In this document: piece after piece, positions 1 through 9,019 of the stretch | Numbering within the stretch: the stretch's first letter is position 1 | How the letters are laid out: each line of letters begins with the position of its first letter | Source: Ruminococcus turbiniformis | GTDB taxonomy: Bacteria; Bacillota; Clostridia; Lachnospirales; Lachnospiraceae | Length of the DNA: 64,000 nucleotides | Direction of reading: 5' to 3' | Assembly: GCF_020687545.1 (NCBI RefSeq) | Contig: NZ_JAJEQX010000023.1 | Location: forward strand, 1-64,000 | Translations under genes and position numbers: made by a program | Notes under the pieces: generated by a model | What the model was told of the DNA's origin: nothing | Seen by the model: the letters and a program-made list of their open reading frames with translations, nothing else | Database searches by the model: none

Positions 1-66
1 CGGTCCTTTCTGGATGAGCTGTTACCGTGGTCACCAAATCTACCGGACGGGATTCGAAAGAATTGA
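1..66 (+). mobile_element. IS66-family transposase, C-terminal tail (partial)
   Basis: Only the last 21 codons are in the window, open at the left edge and ending in TGA at 64-66. The tail contains LDELLPWSPNLPD, which resembles the conserved LLPWS..LP end of IS66-family TnpC/IS66 transposases. It faces the capsule operon and ends about 170 bases from the last capsule gene, so an insertion sequence abuts the 3' end of that operon. The family call rests on this short motif only. Whether the element is intact cannot be judged from here. Confidence 0.55.
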
Positions 67-100
67 TAACCAGGGCTGCCGTGAGGCGGCTCTTAATTTT

Positions 101-126
101 GGGAGGTACTCGCTATTGTGCGTGTA
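101..126. repeat. Possible terminal inverted repeat of the IS66-like element
   Basis: About 60 bases after the transposase stop there is a segment whose minus strand begins GTACACGCACAATAGCGAG. IS66 elements usually begin with GTA and have ends of 15-27 bases at roughly this distance from the transposase stop. The other end lies outside the window, so the assignment is inference. Confidence 0.3.
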
Positions 127-236
127 CAATTATTCTCCTTTGTTCATTGGTAGTCTTATATCATTTATTACTATTTGAAAACAGATTTTTCACTTCAATT
201 ATAGATAACCCCGAACTAGACACCACATTGCTTTAT

Positions 237-1349
237 TTAGCAACCATATTTCTTTTTCTTTGCTTCAAGCTCTCGGAACAAGAAATCATTAATCTCCTTT
301 GGATACTCATGGGCTTTATGCAAGCCGTGATGAGAATTAATCTCAATGATTTTAAATCCATCTTCAGTAATAGCAATATCAAATCCAAGCCACTTGAGCT
401 GTGGTAAGTAATTGCTAATGTTTAATAGTTCGTTGATCACAATACTCCAATTTGGTAAATAGCCTTCTAACTCAACCCCACTGTCCGGATGAACTTTAAC
501 ATCAGTATATACATGATCAATTAATACTTGGCCATCATAAAAATGACCTGTTTTCACATCAACTTTACATACCATACCACCTTGAGCAACATTATCAACC
601 GAACCAGATTTCTTGGTACCTATTCTCCAAAACGCAAATGGAATTATCGGATCATTTCCATGTTCATTTATTAAAGTTACTCTCACTGTGTTTACCGCAT
701 TTGGATTAATCTTTGCAAGTTCTGAATGCATAATCACATATTCCGTGATAATATAATCATCAAGTCCACTTATCAACTCAGACAACTCTTTTCGGCTATA
801 TCGTTGACTATTCGCGAAATAATCATTTCCATCAAAAGTGATTTTATAAAACCCAATACCATACGTCCCTGCTGCCTGTTTCACCGCCAAAACCTTATCG
901 CGTTCAAGAAGTTGAAGCACTCCTTCGATGTTTTCGCATAAGTCTTTTGGACAATCCATCAATTTCATAATCCCGCGGTCTTTTAAAATATGGAAATAAT
1001 ATTTAGGCATAAATTTGTCAAACGGCGCAAGAATATACTTTGTTGTAAGCTTATTATCGATAAAAACACTATATGAATTATTTATTGAATACAAATAGAA
1101 GTAATCTCTATCACTAATGATGCTTTTATAATTATTTTCATTAAGGCCATACTGTCTAATGCGCCAAGGATTGAATCCCCTCTTAAAGGCCCAATCTTTT
1201 TCTTTTTTAGGAAGGTTTGCTTTCTTATAGGCTTCCTTCATTTCATGTCGATAAAATTCTGCATAGTATCTACTATAGCCTTTTTTTCGATTAAATAAAT
1301 AAAATAACAAGTCACTCAATCTACGACTTATTCTTTTTAGTTTGTTCAT
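237..1349 (-). CDS. Sugar-transfer associated ATP-grasp protein
   Basis: This 370-residue protein matches the ATP-grasp family associated with sugar transfer in capsule loci. Visible parts are a basic N-terminus (residues 1-30), a nucleotide-binding segment with KQAAGTYGIGF near residue 157, and a metal/ATP-binding end with EINSHHGL near residue 337. The family is thought to join a carboxylate to an amine or hydroxyl on a glycan precursor; the real substrate is unknown. It is the last gene of the capsule operon and overlaps the flippase gene by 4 bases (ATGA), so the two are translationally coupled. Base composition is AT-rich like its neighbours. Confidence 0.8.
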   Translation of the reverse strand: MNKLKRISRRLSDLLFYLFNRKKGYSRYYAEFYRHEMKEAYKKANLPKKEKDWAFKRGFNPWRIRQYGLNENNYKSIISDRDYFYLYSINNSYSVFIDNKLTTKYILAPFDKFMPKYYFHILKDRGIMKLMDCPKDLCENIEGVLQLLERDKVLAVKQAAGTYGIGFYKITFDGNDYFANSQRYSRKELSELISGLDDYIITEYVIMHSELAKINPNAVNTVRVTLINEHGNDPIIPFAFWRIGTKKSGSVDNVAQGGMVCKVDVKTGHFYDGQVLIDHVYTDVKVHPDSGVELEGYLPNWSIVINELLNISNYLPQLKWLGFDIAITEDGFKIIEINSHHGLHKAHEYPKEINDFLFRELEAKKKKYGC

Positions 1350-2791
1350 TCTTTGCCCTTCTTCCCAAACAATTGTTTGATAATATCTTGCGCATCATTA
1401 AAGGCTTCAATTTTAAATAAAATTGATAATCCAATATATACAATACAACCAACAACAATCTGAATTACCATTGTTAATAAAGAATCCCATTTAAAAAACG
1501 AAATAATGCTACATACTAAGAACATAATAATAGCGATGAAAAAATTCCCAGAAATATCTTTAATCTGTTCTCTAACAGGATAATCAATGATTTGTTTGTT
1601 GGGATATAAGTTAATGTACGTTGAAATTAGTGTTGTAACTAAATAAGAGAGAGCCATTAATTTTACGCTTATAAAGATTGTCATAAGCATTGCGGTCAAA
1701 CCTATAACTTTTTTAATAATCTCCAATTTTAAAAAAACATCACTTCTACCCATTGCTTTAATCGCATTTAGATTAGCTGTCTGTATTGGTAAAAAAAGGT
1801 AAACAAAACAAAATACACGGAAATAGAAAACGCAAGGTAGCCATTTCTCTGTCAGAAGGATTATGACCAACGGTTCTGAAATTACCGCCAATCCCATGAT
1901 GCATGGAAACAAAATATATGTACTAATTTTAATTGCCTTCTTGGTCATCGCTTTGACGCGCTGCACTGAATCTTGTTCCATCGAAAAACATGGAAAGAGT
2001 ATGCTGTCGAATGAAGTATTAATATTCGAGATAAAAAAATTAGGAAAAGAATCACCTTTCGTATAATACGCTAAATCAGCTGCTGAGTATCTCAACCCAA
2101 TAATGAGCTGTCTTATTTTTGAATAGACCGTATTAAGCAAAGACGCTACTAATAGTTTCCATCCGTATGAAAATAGCACTTTTAAGCGCTCAATTGAAAA
2201 CATTCTTTTAGGACGCCATTTTACTGTAATCCAAAGAATAATCGTATCCACGGTTACATTAAATATTTGTTGCGCAACTAAAGCCCATACACCAAACCCC
2301 ATGTACGCCATTGAAATCCCAATTATTGCAGCTCCAAGAGTACCCCCAAGAGTTGCAAAGAAAAACCGTTTAAATTGGAGCCCCCTCGTAACATATGCCT
2401 GTTGCACATTCTTCACACCTGAAATCACCAAAGTTAAACTTAATACACGTATTACAGGTATTAGGTCTGCATCTTTATATGCATCCGCAATATATGGAGC
2501 TGCAAAAAACATAATCAAGTACAGCAGAAGACATATTATGACATTGAAATAAAAAACCGTCGAAAAGTCCAAATCATCTGCATCTTTCTTTTGAATTAAA
2601 GCATTCCCTAACCCACTGTCAACAAATACATTTAGAATAGCAGTAAATACTGTTATTAAAGCAATAGTTCCATATACTTCAGGAGCAAGTAGTCTCGCCA
2701 AAACAATCTGAACAACAAATGCAACAGCCTGTGCACCAAATCTTTCAGCGAAACGCCAAATAAAACTAGTTACAACTTTATTTTTTGCCAT
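1346..2791 (-). CDS. wzx: Wzx-type polysaccharide flippase (MOP superfamily)
   Basis: A 481-residue polytopic protein with about 12-14 hydrophobic segments and the N-terminal pattern SFIWRFAERFGAQAVAFVVQ followed by LARLLAPEVYG, typical of TuaB/Wzx-like flippases of the polysaccharide synthase family. It should move undecaprenyl-diphosphate-linked repeat units from the inner to the outer membrane face, where the Wzy polymerase at 5,569 joins them. It follows wecB by 80 bases and overlaps the ATP-grasp gene downstream. Length is normal for the family. Confidence 0.88.
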   Translation of the reverse strand: MAKNKVVTSFIWRFAERFGAQAVAFVVQIVLARLLAPEVYGTIALITVFTAILNVFVDSGLGNALIQKKDADDLDFSTVFYFNVIICLLLYLIMFFAAPYIADAYKDADLIPVIRVLSLTLVISGVKNVQQAYVTRGLQFKRFFFATLGGTLGAAIIGISMAYMGFGVWALVAQQIFNVTVDTIILWITVKWRPKRMFSIERLKVLFSYGWKLLVASLLNTVYSKIRQLIIGLRYSAADLAYYTKGDSFPNFFISNINTSFDSILFPCFSMEQDSVQRVKAMTKKAIKISTYILFPCIMGLAVISEPLVIILLTEKWLPCVFYFRVFCFVYLFLPIQTANLNAIKAMGRSDVFLKLEIIKKVIGLTAMLMTIFISVKLMALSYLVTTLISTYINLYPNKQIIDYPVREQIKDISGNFFIAIIMFLVCSIISFFKWDSLLTMVIQIVVGCIVYIGLSILFKIEAFNDAQDIIKQLFGKKGKE

Positions 2792-2871
2792 TTTTTCCTC
2801 TAATTATTATCTTGTTTTTCCAATATTTTTGTATTCCTTCATTTAAAGAACTCACATATCAAAACGATTTC

Positions 2872-3993
2872 TTATCCAGCCACCCAAGGCAGATATTCCT
2901 TTCCTTCAAGAATATCTGCTATTCTCTTGCAAGCATGTCCATCACCGTAAGGATTGCAAGCCTTAGCCATTGCGTCATACGCTTCCTGATTTTCTAGCAG
3001 TTCCTTGAAGTTCTTGTAGATTACTTCCTCATCGGTTCCTACTAACCTCAGCGTACCCGCCTTCACTCCTTCAGGCCTTTCCGTTGTATCTCTCATGACA
3101 AGAACAGGTCTTCCATAAGAAGGCACTTCTTCCTGGATTCCACCGGAGTCAGTTAAGCATAGATAGCACCTAGCTTCAAAGTTGTGACAATCAAACGCCT
3201 CAATTGGTTCGATGATGTGGATACGGTCACATCCGCCAAGTTCCTCGTCAGCAGCCTTTCTTACCACAGGATTCATGTGAATCGGATAAACAGCCTTACA
3301 CTCAGGAAACTCATCAAGAACGCGTCGAATGGCCCTAAACATGTGATGCATCGGCTCACCAAGGTTTTCTCTTCTGTGAGCAGTGATGAAGATAAGTTTA
3401 CCCTCTCCAACCCAATCAAGTTCCGGATGAGTATAGTCCGCTCTCACTGTATGCTGCATAGCGTCAATGACGGTATTGCCAGTGATAAAAATTTTAGAAG
3501 GATCTTTGCCTTCCTTTATTAAATTCTCCGCTGCCGTCTGTGTTGGAGCAAAATTGTACTGTGAGATAATGCCCACCGCCTGACGATTGAACTCTTCAGG
3601 GTATGGAGAGTAGATATTGTAGGTTCTCAACCCTGCCTCAACATGTCCAACCGGAATTTGCAGGTAGAAACAAGCCAAAGCTGTTACAAATGTGGTTGAT
3701 GTGTCACCGTGGACCAATACCACATCCGGCTTGACCTCTTCCAGGACTGCCTTAATCTTCTCAAGAATTCCTGTTGTAATATCGAACAGAGTCTGTCCCT
3801 GTTTCATGATGGACAGGTCATAGTCGGGAACAACATTAAATGTGTTCAGAACCTGATCCAGCATCTGTCTGTGCTGACCTGTTACACATACTATTGTTTC
3901 TAAAGACTTTCTAGTCTTAAGCTCATTTACCAATGGGCACATTTTGATTGCTTCAGGTCTCGTGCCAAAGACTAACATTACTTTTTTCTTCAT
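2872..3993 (-). CDS. wecB: UDP-N-acetylglucosamine 2-epimerase, non-hydrolysing
   Basis: A 373-residue cytosolic enzyme that interconverts UDP-GlcNAc and UDP-ManNAc. The N-terminal GTRPEAIKM (residues 10-18), VHGDTST (about 94-100), GHVEAGLRT and the C-terminal TDSGGIQEE motif are all present, so the active site looks complete. An AGGA ribosome site lies 9 bases before the ATG. With WecC at 9,020 it supplies UDP-ManNAcA for the repeat unit, although the two genes are separated by five others. It is slightly richer in GC than the surrounding glycosyltransferases, which fits a mobile, conserved precursor gene. Confidence 0.95.
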   Translation of the reverse strand: MKKKVMLVFGTRPEAIKMCPLVNELKTRKSLETIVCVTGQHRQMLDQVLNTFNVVPDYDLSIMKQGQTLFDITTGILEKIKAVLEEVKPDVVLVHGDTSTTFVTALACFYLQIPVGHVEAGLRTYNIYSPYPEEFNRQAVGIISQYNFAPTQTAAENLIKEGKDPSKIFITGNTVIDAMQHTVRADYTHPELDWVGEGKLIFITAHRRENLGEPMHHMFRAIRRVLDEFPECKAVYPIHMNPVVRKAADEELGGCDRIHIIEPIEAFDCHNFEARCYLCLTDSGGIQEEVPSYGRPVLVMRDTTERPEGVKAGTLRLVGTDEEVIYKNFKELLENQEAYDAMAKACNPYGDGHACKRIADILEGKEYLPWVAG

Positions 3994-4055
3994 TACTATA
4001 TTCCTTTATTATAAATATTTTGCATATCATTTTCTTAATTAGTAACTAAATATTT

Positions 4056-5003
4056 TCACGAATAGTCATGCTTATCCAATATATGATTAATTAAAACAGG
4101 AAAAACAACTCCAATTTTTACTAATAATGCCCTCTTAGTACTTACATCTCGAAACTTCTTATGAGAGATAATTTCCCTATAATCACGATTGATCATTATA
4201 CTGTCAAATTGATAGTCTTCTATTTTGTCTAACACGTATTCGTGATATTTTTCACTAGTGTAATTATCGAAATCCTTTAAAAATTCAATCATACTATCAT
4301 TATGTTTTGTTCTTAAAGTCTTATTCTTTCTCACACGATTTGTCCATGAGCCATCAGAAGCTACTCTATGCCGAGTCATTACCTTGTCAATATAATGCAA
4401 CTCACCTAATGTTGCCGCATAAAGCAACAACATATAATCGCCAACCCCCCTATTTTCAAAAAGAGCTGGTTTATAAATTATGCATTCTCTTTTAAACATT
4501 TGAGAAGCAACTTGCGTAGGGTTATCATATTTAATAGCTTTTTCCATTATAATATCCCCATCAGAATGTAATGTGTGCACTTCGCCTATACTCTTTTCTG
4601 TATTTGCTATAATATTTTCATAAGCGTGGCAACACATTGAACACTCATCATGCGTACTCATATAATCATACAAAGTCTGCAACTTATAAGGATCAGTCCA
4701 GTAATCATCCCCTTCACAAAAAGCAATATATTTTCCTCTCATTAAGGGATAGATATACTTTTCCTGGAAATTAACACCTTTACTATATTGGTTCTCACTC
4801 TGAAGGATCGGTATTATAAAATCGTATTTCTCAGCATACTCCTGAACTATTCTTGCTGTTCCATCTGTTGAAGCATCATCATGAACAATAACCTCAAATT
4901 TAAAATTTGTTTTCTGCATTACAAATCCATCCAATGCTTTACGTATATATTTTTCATGATTATAAGTAATACACTGGACTGAAACCATTACATCGTCAGT
5001 CAT
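4056..5003 (-). CDS. Family 2 glycosyltransferase
   Basis: A 315-residue GT-A protein. The N-terminus MVSVQCITYNHEKYIRKALD, the DDAS motif (about residue 41) and EGDDYW (about residue 96) are the nucleotide-sugar and metal-binding signatures of GT2. No membrane segment is seen, so it probably works at the inner membrane face on the lipid-linked oligosaccharide. The start has a GGAGG site inside the 3' end of the VanZ gene, which it overlaps by 8 bases. The donor sugar cannot be read from sequence. Confidence 0.88.
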   Translation of the reverse strand: MTDDVMVSVQCITYNHEKYIRKALDGFVMQKTNFKFEVIVHDDASTDGTARIVQEYAEKYDFIIPILQSENQYSKGVNFQEKYIYPLMRGKYIAFCEGDDYWTDPYKLQTLYDYMSTHDECSMCCHAYENIIANTEKSIGEVHTLHSDGDIIMEKAIKYDNPTQVASQMFKRECIIYKPALFENRGVGDYMLLLYAATLGELHYIDKVMTRHRVASDGSWTNRVRKNKTLRTKHNDSMIEFLKDFDNYTSEKYHEYVLDKIEDYQFDSIMINRDYREIISHKKFRDVSTKRALLVKIGVVFPVLINHILDKHDYS

Positions 5004-5526
5004 TTTTTATACCTCCAATCACTGATGAAATGTTATATCCGATAAGAGCACCTATTGTATTGCAAATAACATCATCGATCTCAAATACTCCACGTCTAAA
5101 CACAAACTGATTTATTTCAATAAATAGAGATAATGCAACAGATACAACAAACATAACGTATTTGTTTTTTATTAGGTTTTTACAACAAACACCAACGGGA
5201 ACAAACATTAATACATTGAGAATCACACCGATAAAGAATGTGAAATCTTCAAAAATTAGCATTTCATAAATACTATAAAATGGAATCACAACAATTTCTC
5301 TACAATACCTATCCATTCGAGCAAGTACTGTAAAAGAAAAAATTGTGGATAAGTAAGCCAGCAGAATATTCAATTGAACCAGGAGTTTTCTCCACCTTAT
5401 ATTAATAAATTTTCTTGAAGCAGCTAATAAGACATTCGCCATCAGCAAAGCAATTAGAATCACTTTTAGATACTCAATAAATTTATCTGGATGAATATTT
5501 AAACTGAATAAAAAATCCCAAAGCAT
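4996..5526 (-). CDS. VanZ-family membrane protein
   Basis: A 176-residue protein with four to five hydrophobic segments and the VanZ-like core VLMFVPVGVCCKNL, then a polar EINQF helix and an EIDDVICNTIGALIGY segment. VanZ proteins give low-level teicoplanin resistance in some loci, but the biochemical role is unsettled and relatives are common in capsule clusters. Here it sits between the polymerase and a glycosyltransferase, so a part in envelope assembly is more likely than drug resistance. Confidence 0.8.
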   Translation of the reverse strand: MLWDFLFSLNIHPDKFIEYLKVILIALLMANVLLAASRKFINIRWRKLLVQLNILLAYLSTIFSFTVLARMDRYCREIVVIPFYSIYEMLIFEDFTFFIGVILNVLMFVPVGVCCKNLIKNKYVMFVVSVALSLFIEINQFVFRRGVFEIDDVICNTIGALIGYNISSVIGGIKND

Positions 5527-5568
5527 GTATTTCCCCCAGATGTATTATGTTAGTAGTCAATGTTCAAA

Positions 5569-6831
5569 TTATTTAACATTCTTTGCTTCTACTACCAGTG
5601 GTTCGCTTACAAAGCAAGGCGTAATCAAATAAAAGAAATGCCAATTAAACCATACCGCGTCAGTTGCAAATAATAGCAAAAGCAATAAAAAGAAAACTCT
5701 TCTTTCGCTACTCATACGATAGAATAATCTAACAAGCATAAATATCATAAAGAAAGTGCCAGCATAGCCAAAGTTCAATAAACAGGTTACAAAATTATTG
5801 GAATAACTATCAGGAGTAAACAAATAATTTGAAAACTGTGCTTCACCCACTCCAAATAATTTAAACCACAATGGATAGCTGTCAAAATAATAGCTATATC
5901 CTGTTAATCTATATCTTTCAGAACTCATCCTATCTCCAGATAAGCTATTTTCAATTCTAGATAAGCGAACAATGATTTGGTTGATACTTCGTGCTATATG
6001 TTCATTACTGCAATATACAATAAATACCATAATCAAAACTGCAAATACAACTAATATCAATCTCCTTTTGTATTTGGATGATAGACCTGACCCTTTAGAG
6101 AAAATAAGCATATACGTCAAACAAATTATACATCCACAAATAGCAACTAAAGATGTCGTCAAAAGTAATGCGGCAACAAAAAGGATCGTGTGTTTAAATT
6201 TTTTACTTTGAATTGAGATAGCCAATGCTACAATAAGATAAATTCCCGCGTATGATGCTTCTTGAAATAAAGAGTTTGGTCGAACTGCGCCAGTATTAGA
6301 AATATATCCCGACCAATGGCCGTAAACTTCCAAGAAGGGAAGTTTTCCATTCCAAAACGAAATACCTAGATAGCCACATATCGCTTGAACAAATATTATT
6401 ATCGAAACAACCAAACCAATATTAAGCACATATTTATAAAACAAATCTCTACACTCTATACTCCATATTTTTTCGAATATATAGATATATATTACATTAA
6501 TAATTATTGACTTAATCGATACCAGCAAGCTAAGATGCGACGGATAAAAAGACGAAATAATTGTAATAATTGAAAAACCTAAATACCAAAATAAGAGCGA
6601 GTCTGTGCTAATAATGGACAACATTCTCCTGTTTCTTGAAACACACAAAGCAAAAACAATTAAAAGAAAAAAATCTGCAAATCTAATTGTGAATCGTCCG
6701 GTTCCACTACCAATTGAAAAAAGGACGTATGGTTCGATAATTGAAAACGATGCGAGGAAAGCAGCTACTAACTTAGGCAGCCGATCTCGGTATTTATTTT
6801 CATTGCTTATTTTACAAATATCGTTCACCAT
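5569..6831 (-). CDS. wzy: O-antigen/capsule polymerase (Wzy-like)
   Basis: A polytopic protein of about 420 residues with 10-12 hydrophobic stretches and a large polar loop before the last helices, the layout of Wzy/O-antigen ligase proteins. It should polymerise flipped repeat units on the outer membrane face. I chose the ATG at 6,831 because AAGAGG lies 7 bases upstream; the reading frame stays open to an ATG at 6,906, giving 25 more residues, but no ribosome site was found for that one. Wzy proteins are poorly conserved, so the call leans on topology and on its place between wzx and the glycosyltransferases. Confidence 0.8.
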   Translation of the reverse strand: MVNDICKISNENKYRDRLPKLVAAFLASFSIIEPYVLFSIGSGTGRFTIRFADFFLLIVFALCVSRNRRMLSIISTDSLLFWYLGFSIITIISSFYPSHLSLLVSIKSIIINVIYIYIFEKIWSIECRDLFYKYVLNIGLVVSIIIFVQAICGYLGISFWNGKLPFLEVYGHWSGYISNTGAVRPNSLFQEASYAGIYLIVALAISIQSKKFKHTILFVAALLLTTSLVAICGCIICLTYMLIFSKGSGLSSKYKRRLILVVFAVLIMVFIVYCSNEHIARSINQIIVRLSRIENSLSGDRMSSERYRLTGYSYYFDSYPLWFKLFGVGEAQFSNYLFTPDSYSNNFVTCLLNFGYAGTFFMIFMLVRLFYRMSSERRVFFLLLLLLFATDAVWFNWHFFYLITPCFVSEPLVVEAKNVK

Positions 6832-6978
6832 ACTAAAACCTCTTAAAAATCTACTATCAATAATGTAAGTCTTAATCAGACCATCAATAAGTACTCTGAA
6901 TACCAAAAAGAAAACTGCATCGTATTGGCAAAAGCACTTACCCCAAACATTTTCTAATCAAATCCTTGATTCCGTTTT

Positions 6979-7977
6979 CTATCCCAAATGCAACTCCTGG
7001 AATTTCGACTTAATAATCCTAATATACTTATTAGGGCAATAGTATCTATCAAAAAGTCGTCTATACTCATTTTGTATTTGATCTAAATCTATTTTTTTGT
7101 TACAAAAATTAACAACATTTTCTACATCATCAAAACGCTCTACTCTAAGTACATATTCCATTTCATTACTTTCTTCGTCAAAGCTTCGTATACTTTTATT
7201 AAAAATAGGTATCACACCATTTGCCAAGTAACTTGAAAACTTAGTGGGAGTCGCAACTTGATTTACAACATTGTCTTCTCTAAGAATAAAACCAAATTTT
7301 ATATGTCTCAATCTCTCTTGCAACTTCGAATTCGATACATATTCAATTGAATAGTTTTTGATTTTCTCTTTGCAAATACACTCAGCTGCCTCTATATCGG
7401 GAGTAAATATCTTTAGTTCTGAGTTTTTCAAAACCTGTTCCAATTTAGAATACAACTCTATTGTTTGAGTAAAGCACTGCCAAGGTGCTAGAGAACCAAC
7501 ATATGTGAATATATTTTTTTTATATCTTTCACTATCATCAAAAGCTTCTGGATCGATTGTAGTATTAAAGCATGGCATGATAACAGTTTTATCAGATAGA
7601 CAAAGATTATATTTTTTCTCATAATGCCGCAGCATTTCTTTAGAAACCATAAACAGTATGACTGCGCGAGATAAGCATAACCTTTCAATATACTCTAGTA
7701 TCTTTTTTCTGATTTTGCTTTGATGTTTCAAGTAACTTTCCTCAGGCAGAACTCCCTGAATCCAAATCCCCACTTTTTTATAACCTTTGCATAATAGTTT
7801 TAATGCTTCGATTACAGTTGATACTATTACAATACTGTCCTTCTCAGGTAGACAACTAAAATCGAATCTATTCGCGCTACCATATTCTTGCGCCGCCTTA
7901 TAAATCGTATCCATGTAATACGCAGTAACATCTCTATTACTTATATTGTCCATGCTTAAAACATTGATCAAATACAT
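6979..7977 (-). CDS. Putative GT-B glycosyltransferase
   Basis: A 332-residue soluble protein. It has GT-B-like features: FTYVGSLAPWQ near residue 165 where the C-terminal Rossmann domain of GT4 enzymes begins, and TPTKFSSYLANGVIPI near 248, which matches the EX7E/KxxEYLA-type donor-site helix but lacks the usual glutamate. It overlaps the upstream glycosyltransferase by 10 bases and is very AT-rich. A second ATG (residue 9) is possible as the start. Role in adding one sugar of the repeat unit is inferred from position. Confidence 0.65.
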   Translation of the reverse strand: MYLINVLSMDNISNRDVTAYYMDTIYKAAQEYGSANRFDFSCLPEKDSIVIVSTVIEALKLLCKGYKKVGIWIQGVLPEESYLKHQSKIRKKILEYIERLCLSRAVILFMVSKEMLRHYEKKYNLCLSDKTVIMPCFNTTIDPEAFDDSERYKKNIFTYVGSLAPWQCFTQTIELYSKLEQVLKNSELKIFTPDIEAAECICKEKIKNYSIEYVSNSKLQERLRHIKFGFILREDNVVNQVATPTKFSSYLANGVIPIFNKSIRSFDEESNEMEYVLRVERFDDVENVVNFCNKKIDLDQIQNEYRRLFDRYYCPNKYIRIIKSKFQELHLG

Positions 7978-9005
7978 TCTCTCCTTCCATCCTTTAGATG
8001 CTGGATAAACTGTTTCATTGCGTTTTCCGGTGTGTATTTTTTTGCTTCATTGAAGCAATTGTTTCTCATATTCATGAATACATTTGTATGAGTAATAGAG
8101 TACTGGATAGCATTAGCGAGAGATTGCTCTGATTGACTTTCAAAAATCAACCCAGTTTTATATTCACAGATTATTTCCGCATTATATTTCCAATCGCTCG
8201 CTATAACTGGTAAGCTCGATGCAAAAGCATCCAAAATCGTTCCTGGGAAGCCCTCACCATGGTAATAAGTTGGGAAAAGTAATGCGTAATAATTCTTCAG
8301 AACAGAAGATGCTTTTTTAGAATCCACTACACCGCAGTATTCTATATAATCAGGTAAATCCATCCTAATCATGTTGAATTGGTTCATGTATTCATCATCT
8401 GGTTTTCCATAAATATCCAATTTAATGTCTAATTCATTATTCTTTTCTTTTATTTCCCTAATAGCATTAATTGCTATTTCAATTCCTTTTTCTTTTGATA
8501 TTCTTGAAAAAGTGCAGAAATGATATTTTATACAAGCATGTGAAGGCATCGATTCCACCAACGGCTTACAATTAGGCAAATAAAATACATTATCTAGTCC
8601 TATCTCAGCTAGAGTCTCATGCATATTATGAGTTTCAACATATACTCCTGCATATTTTTTCACTTGATTCTTCAAACTTCTTCTTTTTCTCAACATATCA
8701 GGTAACCAGCCACCGATTACAACATAATATGTGCTCTTATGTTTTCTAAAAAATGATATCAATAGAGACAGTATATTAATCGCACTAAACGCTGGTAAAA
8801 TTACTATCCTGTCAGACTTGTTTATTAACTTTATCAAGTGAAACATCTCTTTAGCAGGTGATAAACGTATATGAACAGTATCAACTATGTCAATTTCTTC
8901 ATTAGGGAAGCATCTGCGTATTTCATCGAGAACAATTCTTGTCTTTATTGTTTGACCATTGCTTGTAGCCTTGCCAACGGCCACATTTCCGCACAATCCA
9001 ATCAT
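7968..9005 (-). CDS. Family 4 glycosyltransferase
   Basis: A 345-residue GT-B enzyme. The C-terminal half has the group 1 signatures: FSRISKEKGIEIAINAI (about 170), then HGEGFPGTILDAFASSLPVIAS (about 252-273) with the EGFP..ILDA nucleotide-sugar site and a following DWKYN. The ATG at 9,005 was preferred over a GTG three codons upstream because GGAG sits just before it and the protein then begins MIGLCGNV, a natural first strand. It lies just downstream of wecC, so transfer of ManNAcA is possible but unproven. Confidence 0.85.
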   Translation of the reverse strand: MIGLCGNVAVGKATSNGQTIKTRIVLDEIRRCFPNEEIDIVDTVHIRLSPAKEMFHLIKLINKSDRIVILPAFSAINILSLLISFFRKHKSTYYVVIGGWLPDMLRKRRSLKNQVKKYAGVYVETHNMHETLAEIGLDNVFYLPNCKPLVESMPSHACIKYHFCTFSRISKEKGIEIAINAIREIKEKNNELDIKLDIYGKPDDEYMNQFNMIRMDLPDYIEYCGVVDSKKASSVLKNYYALLFPTYYHGEGFPGTILDAFASSLPVIASDWKYNAEIICEYKTGLIFESQSEQSLANAIQYSITHTNVFMNMRNNCFNEAKKYTPENAMKQFIQHLKDGRRECI

Positions 9006-9019
9006 TTTCTCCACCTTAT

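Noticed and set aside
27..407. Plus-strand open frame with hydrophobic stretch near the left edge
   Set aside because: It crosses the end of the IS66 element and runs antisense into the ATP-grasp gene; no ribosome site.
4996..5526. Glycopeptide resistance locus because of VanZ
   Set aside because: No vanR, vanS, vanH, vanA or vanX-like genes are nearby; VanZ-like proteins are frequent in polysaccharide clusters.
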